The position numbers and the translations under genes were made by a program. The notes below the pieces were generated by a model. It did no database searches and had not been told where the DNA came from. It was given only the letters and a program-made list of their open reading frames with translations. DNA of 64,000 bases from Sporothrix humicola (Eukaryota > Ascomycota > Sordariomycetes > Ophiostomatales > Ophiostomataceae), in the NCBI GenBank assembly GCA_021396245.1, contig WNYE01000043.1, positions 1 through 64,000 on the forward strand, read 5' to 3'. Below are positions 35,570 through 44,901 of this stretch, one piece after another. The first letter of the stretch is position 1; every line of letters starts with the position of its first letter.

Positions 35570-36389
35570 ACTCAGCTTGATCAGTCTGAGGGATCAGACC
35601 AGCGACACGATACGCCAGTCCTAGGACATTCACATCCCACCCATGAGTTTCAAGGTGGCACAAAAATACTACACAGGTATAGGACTTGAGATAGAGATCC
35701 CCCCTTGTCGTTCTAAAAATGTTGGACGCCGCTATTCGTGCCGGGTCAAAGTTGACAATGCACATGTCACCAATGACTGTTTTGTCATGTAATCGGTGCA
35801 CAGGGGGAGCTGGCCGCAAAAACGGGCCGCCGAAGTTTTCGTCATGCCCTGCCTGTCGGGCCAAGGTGTGCTCCCCTGACCGACTCTAGTTTCTTCCTAT
35901 CATCTCCCTCAGAGGTATGACTTGGCTTTGGAGGACTTGGAGGACAAGCTGATTGCGTTGCTCCGGAGGATCACGAACGGTAGCGTCTGTGAGCATAAAG
36001 CGTTCTGGCAACGCTATTTGAATGTAACACCGTTCTGCACCGACATTTATTCTCGTTTTTCAAGCTTTTTGGCTGGGAAATGGAGGCGACGGAACGATGG
36101 AGGAGCGGGACCGCTTCCCAAATGGGCAGTCGCCGTTGATGCAAGGAGATGCAAATAGCCGTTTGATACGTCTACCATCACCGCAGCACTGCTTGTGACC
36201 GGGCGCAGGCAAAAATCCAAGACATAGTCTGTAACACTGAGAGCTGGCTTGTTCTTCAAGCTTCATCACATCAGCGAGCACTGCTAGACTTATGTACGAA
36301 GCGAAAAGAGTATTCAGAGGCGTCTGCAGTTGTCGCCTGGCTGGTGGGCAGATTATAGACTGCTGCCACTTGCATAGCGCCTGTGGCAG
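35570..36389. other. No supported gene
   Basis: Frames of about 100 codons on both strands were found without recognisable motifs. Confidence 0.35.
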
Positions 36390-37620
36390 AATACTCAACG
36401 ACCGTGTTCAGACTCCACATGCATTTGCACTACCAAGCCCCGGTGGCAGTTCCGAAGAGTTGCCGGCAGTTTCGTCGTCGGGGGAAGTCTCCATAGCCTC
36501 GTCGGGGATATTGACGCCCCGCGGGCGCATCCTGAGCGCTGGCTTCATAAGCCAGAGCCTCGCGGTGCATGTTGAGGATGATCAACATTGACTCGGCGTT
36601 GAAACCACGGCGCCCATCACGCCCCCTGGTAGGCGCCCATCACACCCATGCGACCCATCTCGCACACAGCGTTGGCAACTGCCGCAGCGGCATCGGGGTT
36701 GCTTTTGTCGACGAGAGCAGCAGCCAGGTCGCTCAGGAAATGCCCCAACTCCAACTCGGCCGCCTCGTCAGGGTTGAAGGCTCGAACGTCAACTGGCGCC
36801 AAAAGTTCCCATGCAAACCCGGTTAAACGGCGCGCCCCAATACAGCCTGGCCACCTCGTACACCACCAGCTCGAGGGCCAAGCCAGTGAGGTGTTCGGGC
36901 GCGTCCACATTCAGCAAGATTTGCTACGCCCACTTGAGGTAAGGGCGCGCCAACGTACCAAGGCATGCCAGTTGTGTTGATCACCTCCGAGAATTGTGTC
37001 CAGGACTACTTTGGGCAAAACGGCCAGGCCGGACATCGTTGGCCGGGGCAGCGTACCCTGAGGCGCGCCGCATTCTGGATTTTCGAGGTTTCCGAGAACG
37101 GCCCAATCACCGCCACATAACGAGTCTGCTTAGAAATGTCACCCGGTTCCGTCTGCTGAACGGCTACCGTGGTGCCACCGCTCGAACGGACCCTATGGCT
37201 CTCGACCATGAGGAGACAGGCCGGGCAGATCAGACGCTGTAGCTTCGTGAACGTGTCCAAGGCGCCGACCAAGTGCCGCTCGTGCTCATTGGTTTGGCGA
37301 TCGCGGCCTGAGCAAACTTCTTGGAAAGTTTGGCCTTCGGCTCGGTCACAGCGTAGAGCCGCGGCCATGTTGGCAAGGCCGCAAAGCGTTCGTGTAGTGG
37401 CGCTTGACCCGTCCCGAAATTCTCTCTTCTTATGCAAGATGAGAAGTGCCTTGGTATGCTGATATATCTCCAAGAATGGACTTCCAGTTGACGTCTCAAA
37501 ATCCGCAGGACGCAGAATCCGTCTCGCCATGTATTGTCGAGTGGTGTTCCCGACAACAGAAGGCAGCTGTCGAATGATTCTCTCAGTTGAGCGACGGCCA
37601 TGTTGACCGAGGTGTGAGTG
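36390..37620 (-). pseudogene. SNF2-type helicase relic, motif III to C-terminus
   Basis: Reading down the minus strand: AVAQLRESFDSCLLLSGTPL and DNTWRDG (LSGTP at 37542-37556, SNF2 motif III), a frameshift near 37510, then a 175-codon frame with LLILHKKREF, HLVGALDTFTKLQRLICPAC and ISKQTRYVAVIGPFSE. At 36940-36790 it reads QILLNVDAPEHLTGLALELV and YEVARLYWGAPFN, and after another shift NPDEAAELELGHFLSDLAAA. Near 36440 a further RNCHRGLVVQM belongs to the segment before motif VI and may come from another copy. Motifs IV-VI are missing between the two halves. It is damaged by at least two frameshifts. Confidence 0.65.
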
Positions 37621-38300
37621 AGGGCTTTTGATGGCGTGAGTCTTTCTTGACCATAAATTCGCCCAGTGGTGTCTCGCGGGGGCTAAGGAATATGGAGATT
37701 AAAACGACGTGAGCATAGAACCCACTGCATCTCTGGAAAATGGACGGCATCGTCTTCTCCGTCGACTTTTATGAGGGCCACAAGATTTTGTATGAAGCGG
37801 TGGGTACCAGATCGTAGGTTTCCTCAAACGTCTATACAAAGATTCGCTGCATAGATTCTCTTGGTGGCTTTGAATAGAAGGCCGTTTGCCGTTTGGCAGA
37901 ATGGCGGGCCGGTCCCAGAACTTATGCAGGCTGTGCCGCCGGTTTTCCATTTGCTTGGACAGGGTGCTTGGGCGAGTCATTTTGTTGGATCACGCTGGCT
38001 CCGGTGGTCGGAGGCTGAGGAGTGGGCTTCTCCGGCGTTGAGCTCGATGCCAGCTGATCCAGAGGGTCCCGGCTGACCGGCGTCGGCGTTGGCGGGAACG
38101 TTGGGTGCAGCTGTGTCCATCCATCCGGCAGCTCGATATACTCGTTTTCAACGATGGCATTCTGTTTGTGTGAATATGCCAAATAAAGGAGGTGTGACTT
38201 CACGTTCTGGCGGAACTATCGCGATGACTGCAGATCGTCATATGGACCCGTTTTGCAAGCGCCGTTCTCCACCAAATGGGATCCGTCCTTCACACAAAAT
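37621..38300 (-). pseudogene. Pro-rich relic segment upstream of the helicase motif III block
   Basis: A 93-codon minus frame (38203-37922) reads AIVENEYIELPDGWTQLHP followed by a Pro/Thr/Ser-rich linker, and a second frame (37980-37699) continues in the same direction. It sits just upstream of the SNF2 motif III block, so it may be part of the same decayed gene, but no conserved helicase motif is visible in it. Confidence 0.3.
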
Positions 38301-38386
38301 GGTCCTATAGTCTAGTCGGTTAGGACATTGGATTCTGATCATGATCTGAATTTCCAGTAGCCCCGGTTCGAATCCGGGTAGGACCT
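38301..38386 (+). tRNA. tRNA-Gln (anticodon CTG) with intron
   Basis: This is a complete cloverleaf. The acceptor stem GGTCCTA pairs with TAGGACC, the D-arm contains the A box, and the anticodon stem TTGGA/TCCAG has loop TTCTGAT once a 13-base intron (38339-38351) is removed. The T-arm CCCGG-TTCGAAT-CCGGG contains the B box. The anticodon CTG is at 38335-38337 and the intron starts one base 3' of it, the canonical eukaryotic nuclear position. A T-rich Pol III terminator follows at about 38390. The gene looks intact despite lying inside the relic field, and a helicase fragment on the other strand ends directly beside it. Confidence 0.93.
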
Positions 38387-38398
38387 ACTTTTTGTCTT

Positions 38399-38602
38399 TT
38401 GCCATTTTGCCCTCATTTTTTGGAGTTGGCTTCGGTCATACATGTCAAGCGCAATGACATGGACTCGAACACGATGCCACACGGCGGACAAGAAAAGTGA
38501 TTTGCCCAGGTTGAAAGGGAGCACCGTAATTAAAACGTTGTCCGGGGCATGCTTAAAAATCACAGCCATTCCCTCGACCATGACGACGATGTACGGGAAC
38601 AC
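38399..38602 (-). pseudogene. SNF2 helicase relic, motif IV-V region
   Basis: The minus frame reads VEGMAVIFKHAPDNVLITVL, then PFNLGKSLFLSAVWHRVRVH and VIALDMYDRSQLQKM. The pattern of a beta strand (VLITVLP), then G-(K/x)-x-L-x-L-S-A and a hydrophobic strand ending in D, parallels SNF2 motif V (VLLxSLxAGGxGLNLTxAxxV). The block is open for about 65 codons, then runs into the terminator of the tRNA-Gln gene. It is truncated at both ends. Confidence 0.45.
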
Positions 38603-38856
38603 GGCATCTGTGCTCGGAGTGCGTGCGTCTTTTCGGTAACTGCAACCTCACTGGTGATCGTGTGCTTCGTCGAGTATTTGCAAAAGATGTGCTTGAAGGT
38701 GGTGAAATGTCGACTCTTTGGAAGAATTCTACCCAGTTCCAAAACTTGCAACGGCTGTGTCGCCGGCTGCCAAATAGGAGGGCCTGCATGGGAATGCCCA
38801 GTGGAATCTGTCGTCTCATGTATCTTTAATTTCATGATGGCGACACATTCGTGCAC

Positions 38857-39237
38857 TCAAACAGAACAATCGATGTGCGAGACATTGCTGTTGGCTGTTG
38901 GCTGAGCTCCAAAGGTGGAGTTGACAGTGTTGATGTCCTCGGCAAAAGAAACAGCACTGATATGGCGTGTTCTTGTTGCACTGGGTCGGTTTGGACTCGG
39001 TTCGGACTCGATACTTGCACCCGCCTCGTCAAGGCCGACAGCTGGAGCCGCCCGCATACTTTCTTTGTATGGCGACCGTGTTGTGGCGTTAGGTGTCGTA
39101 GCAATATAGTCGGCCATGAGCACTAGCTCGAACATCAACTCTTCGATCGTAGTCTTTACAGAGCGCTTGGAATTGGTCGGGGATACCTCTTCCCCTGCAA
39201 GGAATGAACGGAGGTCTGTGTAGCCGCGTTCCTCCAT
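38857..39237 (-). pseudogene. UPF1-like helicase relic, motif II region, second copy
   Basis: This block aligns over about 200 bp with 35.33-35.54 kb: RSFLAGEEVSPTNSKRSVK against RLFLPGQDVPVAANSKRTW, ELVLMADYIATTPNATTRSP against DIFAKADFIVATPHDSTRGP, and GLDEAGAS against VLDEAGAS (39019-39033). The conservation of DEAG and the upstream AD-(F/Y)-I element points to a superfamily 1 UPF1-like ATPase. After DEAGAS the two copies diverge. This copy continues with SFAEDINTVNSTFG and stops. Confidence 0.55.
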
Positions 39238-39359
39238 GATGCTCGTACGCAGTTTGTGGAGATCGGGTTTGTTCTTGCGGCATGAGACTCTGGCCGCCGA
39301 CGAAGAGCGGACCGGACGTTCTGCTGACAGACATAAATGAAGAAGGAAAAAAACGGAAG

Positions 39360-40292
39360 AAAAAAAAGGACAAGATACAATGTGAGCTTCACGTCACAGG
39401 GCAGATATCTTGCCAGCATTTCCTGAAGGAGTCTCTGGTCCGCCTCATGCGGAGTGATCAAGACGATATCTTGAGCATTGACATGTCTTGATGTCAAATT
39501 TTTCGCAGCAATGATCACTGCCACTTTACATTGCTCTTCGTTTAATCCGGAAGTTCCATTCTTGACAAACTTGCCAGGAGAGTGAGAATGATGCAGGGTC
39601 TTTCCAGGCGTGCGTTGGAAGTGGTGAAGTGGAAAGCGGACGCCCGCGCATCGAGACACTGGGCAATACGCTGTTGGTGGAAACTGCCCATCCCGCGCTT
39701 GCGAACTCTTGGGCGTCAAAGTAAATAGTTTTTCATGCCAGGTCGAACGGTGTCGTTGCTTGAAAGAGAAGCACCGACGTGCTCTTGGAAGCGGTTGCCG
39801 GTCCATGAGCGACGAAAGCTGGGCTGAAAACCCACCTTCCAGCCTACCATGGATGAGGGCTGGAACCTCCTCGTTTGATTTATGAAATCGTTCGCGAGGA
39901 GGCGAAATCGCAAAATAAGAGGAGCTCTGAGAGCCTGTGGTCATCGCCAGAGTCACCCGTCAACATTACAGCGTTGGGTTGAGTCGTGCAATTGGTCAAT
40001 TGGTTGTGCCCACATACAACAACACATCTCTGGCTCCAGTTCCACAGCGACAATTGGCTTTCCATTCCATCACCAGATGCGCTGTGCTGAAGTTTTGATG
40101 CGATGATAGCTTGACGTTCAGCTGTCTTGAAGGTCTTCCTTTGGAAATTGTGGCCAGGCACTCAACGATCAGCCTGATCCTGTGGTCAGTTGTGTCGAGT
40201 TTTGTGACGTTCAACTCCTGTAACGCATCATGTGAGCGCGACTCAAATTCCAAAATAGGACGGCGGTTGCCCCATACTCCCAAGATGGGCAT
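39360..40292 (-). pseudogene. UPF1-like helicase relic, motif III to C-terminal part
   Basis: The minus frame 40292-39996 (RIRLIVECLATISKGRPSRQ and onward) passes by frameshift into AVMLTGDSGDDHRLSELLL near 39960, possibly motif III (GDxxQL). A 266-codon frame (39956-39156) then contains LNEEQCKVAVIIAAKNL and DIVLITPHEADQRLLQEML near 39560-39400. That last segment matches the UPF1-like C-terminal motif in which a hydrophobic strand followed by TPY-x-x-Q precedes motif V. The order III then C-terminal fits one gene. The middle of the long frame is low in similarity to anything recognised. Confidence 0.45.
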
Positions 40293-40811
40293 TTCTGATA
40301 GGGAACGTGGGCGGGAAGTGGAGTGGGTGAATGGTCATCATCCCGTGACCGGATAGGCGAGAACCGTGAGTTCAATACCGATTCTCACCGCACACAAATT
40401 GGCTTTCCAGTGAGAGTTGTGGCCCAAATCGTTGCCGTCGTCTTTTGTCGCAACCGGGCTACATACATCTTTTAATTTTTGACACTTGTTGCAGTGGTTA
40501 AAATTGGGCTGCTGATCACAAGGCTCGCCGAGATGGCGGCGGTGCGTGAAGACACCCATCACACATCCGGAGCAGACCAGCAAACCATGTAGCGTCGGCA
40601 CACTGAAGGTAAGTTGCCGGCACTTCCACCCACTGAGGGTGGTTGGCCAAAGTCGGCATGGCCGGATTTTGGTACTTCGGGGCTTGAGCTAGATGTGGGG
40701 GCACAATGGCGTGAGCCGCTGGTTTAACGGCCAGACGACGCGGTCAGAGTTTTTGCATCGATGTCCAGTGCATAATCCATCACAACCAGACTGATGACGA
40801 TGCGGTGATGT
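40293..40811. other. No supported gene
   Basis: Short frames. A minus frame at 40338-40601 has scattered Cys (CGCV, CDQQ, CNKCQKL) but no confident domain. Confidence 0.35.
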
Positions 40812-41971
40812 TCATACCACCTGGGGACAGTGTGGTCTGGAACGCAAGCCGTGGATGGTCCGCGCCTCTTCCGCATCAATTCCACCGGATTTCACGTCTA
40901 TTTTCAAGTTAGCATGCTGCAAAACTGTAGAGTGTGCTTTCTGTGTTTCATGTTCCAGAATCTTTGGAAACTCGCCTTTTGCTTTCAGCTCTCCCCACAT
41001 GTCCAAGGCGTTGTCGCTTGTGGTGTAAACGCAAGACCCGGCGCTCATCGCTGCAGCTCAGGTCTAGGTCCTCGCCAAAGTCGTGTATGGGCAAATACTC
41101 GGCAGCTTTCCACCTCAAACAGTCTTTTTTGTCATTGCTTTGGCAGCATATTGATTCAAATCGGTGTTTGCTCAGCATGAAAATATGGGGGATAAGACGG
41201 CGTCGCGCCTGCAGACTGGTGCACCATGGAATGTCTCGTGCAAGAACAGTAGTCCATGAGCCCCGCTACAAAGGTCCTTTGGAGCTCACAGACTCTGAAT
41301 TTGCATGCGAACTCGAGCATCCCACGTTCGAAAGGCAGCTCGTTATTTGCTGGCTGGAGATGACATGTGCGTAGAATATCTGGCGAGCGCACCTAGACCC
41401 GAGACATATATCTGGGAGGAAAGGTTCTGTCCCTAGACTGTCAGTGGTTTTTGTCTCAATTGCACTCGGCTTGAAAAGCTGGGGAAAATAGAATACTCAT
41501 CTGGTTCCAACGGTTTGATGGCACACACGTTTGTCGCCACTGTGTCCTGGATACGTAGGACTTGGTCCGTCTTATGGAAATCTGTCGAATCCATGATTCT
41601 TCCATATTGTACCTCTTGACAACACTCATGTACACCTCTCCTCCTGTGACATGTAATGGCCCGTCGTAATTTGCCAACTTCAAAAGCGGCCGCTGTGATT
41701 CTTGGAGCTGTTTGTGGATCCGTTGACATCCAGTGCTAGAGTCACCAAGAAAGCTGGCTTTTTGGGCACAGCAACTCACACCATGGTGATGGCCTGGTCC
41801 ATCCAAATTGACACAAATTCTGAGGTGCTTCACTGACTCTTTTACCATTGCAACTGATCTTTCAATCTCCTGGGTCCTAAAGATTAATTCTTGGCTTTGG
41901 GGGTAGAAGGGTTCAAGTAGTGGTGGCATACTTGGAAATACACAACAGACTATCTCATCTTGGGAGTGCAT
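40812..41971 (-). pseudogene. Decayed coding region, possibly SNF2-helicase-derived
   Basis: The minus strand holds a 171-codon frame (41971-41456: QEIERSVAMVKESVKHLRIC, later GGEVYMSVVKRYNMEESWIR). In another phase it reads KTDQVLRIQDTVATNVCAIK and PLEPDEYSIFPSFSS. Further down (41048-40812) it reads NALDMWGELKAKGEFPKILE. The element KTDQVLRI...LxPxEYxxF resembles the segment after motif III in SNF2 ATPases (K-T-x-x-x-x-x-x-L...E-x-x-x-Y), which is the only basis for the helicase suggestion. Frames shift at least twice. Confidence 0.35.
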
Positions 41972-42225
41972 AGACAGCAGACTACGATGTCTTGGGGGTA
42001 CTTATCTTTTCACATGGCCTTTGTCGCCACGCTCACTTGAAAGCCTATGGCTATGATCTAATCGACATCCACGAGAAGAAGAGCAGACTCAAAGAAGTTG
42101 ACCAGTCATCATGCTTTGCGATTGCCTATTTCGGCAAAGCAGCATTTTCACGCACAATGTATCTAGACTATTCATGGTCAAACGTTAGCAATATCAAAAG
42201 ATGGTCAGGGCAAAGGGGGGTGTAG

Positions 42226-43559
42226 ACAATCCAAGCATTGATCAAGGTGAGAGGAAGTAGACAAGTCAAGCATGGATGAAGGTCACAAAGTAAAACATCA
42301 AAGTGTCAAAGTTGTTCAGCATGACATCTATCTTGGCGAGAGGCATTAGCAAAGCAAAAATCGCGAAGACATTGCCCTGGTTGATGAAAGAGGAGAGAGA
42401 GAGGGAGAGATTTGGGAGAGGGGCGGGGGGGGCGGGGGTATTTATAGTCTGGGGACTGGTCAAACCCTAACCCACTGATCCTGGCACCCAGGCCAGGTGG
42501 CAAACATCTGAAACCAGCAAACAAACGGTGGTGTAATATTTATGGGATGACAAACAAATGTTGACGGGGAGGAGACGTGGGAGACAGAGCAGAGTGAAAA
42601 ACAGTGAAAAGGGGCACAAGTAAATACAGAGTGACGCCTATTCAAGTGACGGAGTGAGGCATTGCTCAGAGGAGAGGGATACAGCAGGCTATTCTCTGAT
42701 AAAAATCAAACGGGTGTGTACATGTGTGTGAGATTCATCATGACATCTGTATGAAAATCAATTCAGTCACTATGAGACCTGTATTTCTGGCACTTTCTAC
42801 AATGTTTGAGATGGATGTGGGTTGTGAATCGCATACAGCTCAGATAGTAATCAAAATTCGATGACACTCTTATGTGATCGCTCATACCATGACAAGAGAC
42901 GACAGTGACTGTACATCCAGCCCATCACGAGGTGTATGAGATGCAGATTCAAGATGCAAGTAATGAAAAAGTAAAAAATGTGCACAAACGGTGCTGTTCA
43001 CTACGAGATCAAGATGTCACCTATATGAGTCTGACAATTCTGTCAGTTTGACATCAGGTGGCACATAATTTTCAAAGAAGTGTGGTGTTTGTCATTTGAA
43101 AATCAAATCTTCTCCAGCAAACTATCACCAAATGTTTACTTGACCCCTGACCTCACCTTGACAGATTGTTTACTTTGCAGTCTCTTTTGTGTCACAGCAC
43201 AATCACTGACTGATTGGATGGCTCTCTTTAGTTTTCTTTCTGTGTAGAATCCTACTCAGCATGCGCTCCTCGTGATCTGGTGTGACCTGGAATCATGAAC
43301 TTTCCAAGTCGTTTTGACTGAGACAAGCCCCTTTTCCAATGACAACATGCTGCAGTTGATTCCAGCCAATCAGAGCCGAGTCTGACGTTGTACGCGGAAA
43401 GGGTGCTCCTAGCGCCAAACAGGTCGTCAAAGCTTGTGAGAACGTGGCTGCCGCCCGCAAAATACAGCACGTTCTGTGCTCGTTCGGGCGCTGACCGCCT
43501 TTCTCACCACCTATTGCCACCCAAAATCGCCCTGCTTTGGGGGCAATTCCGACGTGATA
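42226..43559. other. Compartment border without supported genes
   Basis: This stretch links the relic field to gene space. It holds two imperfect copies of a 26-bp word containing GTAGACAA and AAGCAT (about 42222 and 42256), a G-rich block at 42419-42438 and otherwise lower-GC sequence to about 43200. No recognised gene is present. Confidence 0.45.
42370..42446 (-). promoter_or_regulatory. Possible orphan minus-strand promoter
   Basis: On the minus strand TATAAATA (42446-42439) is followed by a C-rich block and then a CT-rich tract (to about 42389), a layout like fungal core promoters. The only downstream frames are short or belong to the decayed region starting near 41971, so it is probably the surviving promoter of a decayed gene. 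Confidence 0.3.
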
Positions 43560-44901
43560 CAGGCGTCTGTCCACTATGTTTTTTTCTGTCTGTGCACACG
43601 TTGCCACCACATCTGGCCCTATCTTGTCGCTCTCCCGCCGCCCGGTTCAGCCCTGGACCGGGCACTCAGCCACTGTTTCGCGATCGCTCCTTCCACTAAA
43701 ATGCGCTCGTCTCACCTTCCTTGAAGCCAACTCTCACCACTTTTACCCGCGAACGGCTCCTTCCACCATTCCATCCCACCTTTTCGTTTCCTCGTGGTCG
43801 ACGTGCTTTCCTGTTGCGAAGTAAACTGTTGTCGCTCCTGCCTTCTGTCCTTACTGTTGTTATTTACCCCTTTCTTGCATCATCGCCAACTGCACATTTG
43901 CTGCCTTTTTTGCCTCCTTTTCCTCCTCACCTCGTCTCGGCTTCCAACATCCCGACGAACCCCAGTTCGCAGTTCGCCCACAGCGCCGGCGATCCTCGTG
44001 CTCCCTGTTTCCCAAAACACCCTGCCACCTCCCGATTTCCCTTTGTTGTTTCTCCCCTTTTTCCGTCACTTGTTCCTTGTTCTATTTTCATTCCTCCTCT
44101 ATTCAAAGACGCTTCGAGACATCGCATCGCGATATTCTCTTTTTGTCTCTCTCCAGTACGTTTTTTCCTTCTATTTTGTCTTCCATTTTGTCTTCGAGCC
44201 CCCTACTCGTGCTTTACCCCATCCATCTCCTCCCTCCCCACCATCCAGACCTCAACGGATCCACTTTTTTTGCTGCCATCTAACGCTTTCGCACATTGCT
44301 AGCTCCAGCCTTTCCACTCGCATCTCCTCATCTCTCGTCGATTCTCTTCTCTTCTCGCCATCATCCCCTTCAATAATCTCAGTGTCTCAACAGCTCATCA
44401 TGCGACGAGCCGACAACGCCCCAGCTGCCGTCCATTTTGCTTCCTCGATGACCCCCATTCCCCCTTGTTCGCCCTGTCCTCTTCGCCGTTGACCGCCGCT
44501 GAAGCTGAACAGTGAATCCTGAGCGTCCAAGCGCCTCATCTCTCCCGAGACCCTCTTCCATCATCATCTCCTTCTTTCTCTCTCTCCTTCCTGTCCATAC
44601 TTTGCGAATTCCCGGTTGTATATACCAGCGAAGCGAAAAAGCGACCTTTTACTAGAAAACCGAAAAAGAAAATCGGAGTATCGATCTCCTCGACGCGATC
44701 CAACTCGACCGTCTCCATCGGAACGAACACCGTGGCCATCAACAACACGCGTCCCTCGATTCCGATTCCATCGTCCATCCTCCTAATCACGAAAGATACC
44801 CCCATCACGAGACCACGATAATTTGCGATACCCAGACTCTTAGTCTTCCGATAATCCTCTAATATCCACCCTTCCTTCCTCGACTCCGGCCCACCCACAC
44901 A
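43560..44901 (+). promoter_or_regulatory. Long pyrimidine-rich promoter and leader of the CCCH-SMR gene
   Basis: About 1.1 kb (43,600-44,700) is strongly C+T-biased on the plus strand, with runs such as TCTCTCTC and CCTTTTCCTCC, and ends at the main ATG with CCACACAATGG. The extended open frames here (up to 232 codons) lack ATG starts and follow from the biased composition. The leader may be long, and uORFs within it could affect translation. Confidence 0.5.
44400..44492 (+). other. Candidate uORF in the CCCH-SMR leader
   Basis: An ATG-initiated frame of 30 codons (MRRADNAPAAVHFASS...) ends 410 bases before the main start codon. Whether it is within the transcript depends on the start site, which cannot be read from sequence. 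Confidence 0.3.

Noticed and set aside
1..42000. Heavy RIP as the cause of decay
   Set aside because: The region keeps many CpG and CpA words and is not strongly AT-rich by eye. Frameshifts and rearrangements are more frequent than the expected C-to-T pattern. A computed RIP index would settle it.
1..42000. Telomere or telomere-linked RecQ helicase array
   Set aside because: No TTAGGG-type repeats are present at the edge, and the helicase motifs are SNF2- and UPF1-like, not RecQ.
43721..44492. 193- and 232-codon plus frames before the CCCH-SMR gene
   Set aside because: They overlap each other, do not start with ATG and follow from C+T bias. Only the ATG-started 30-codon uORF is kept as a candidate.
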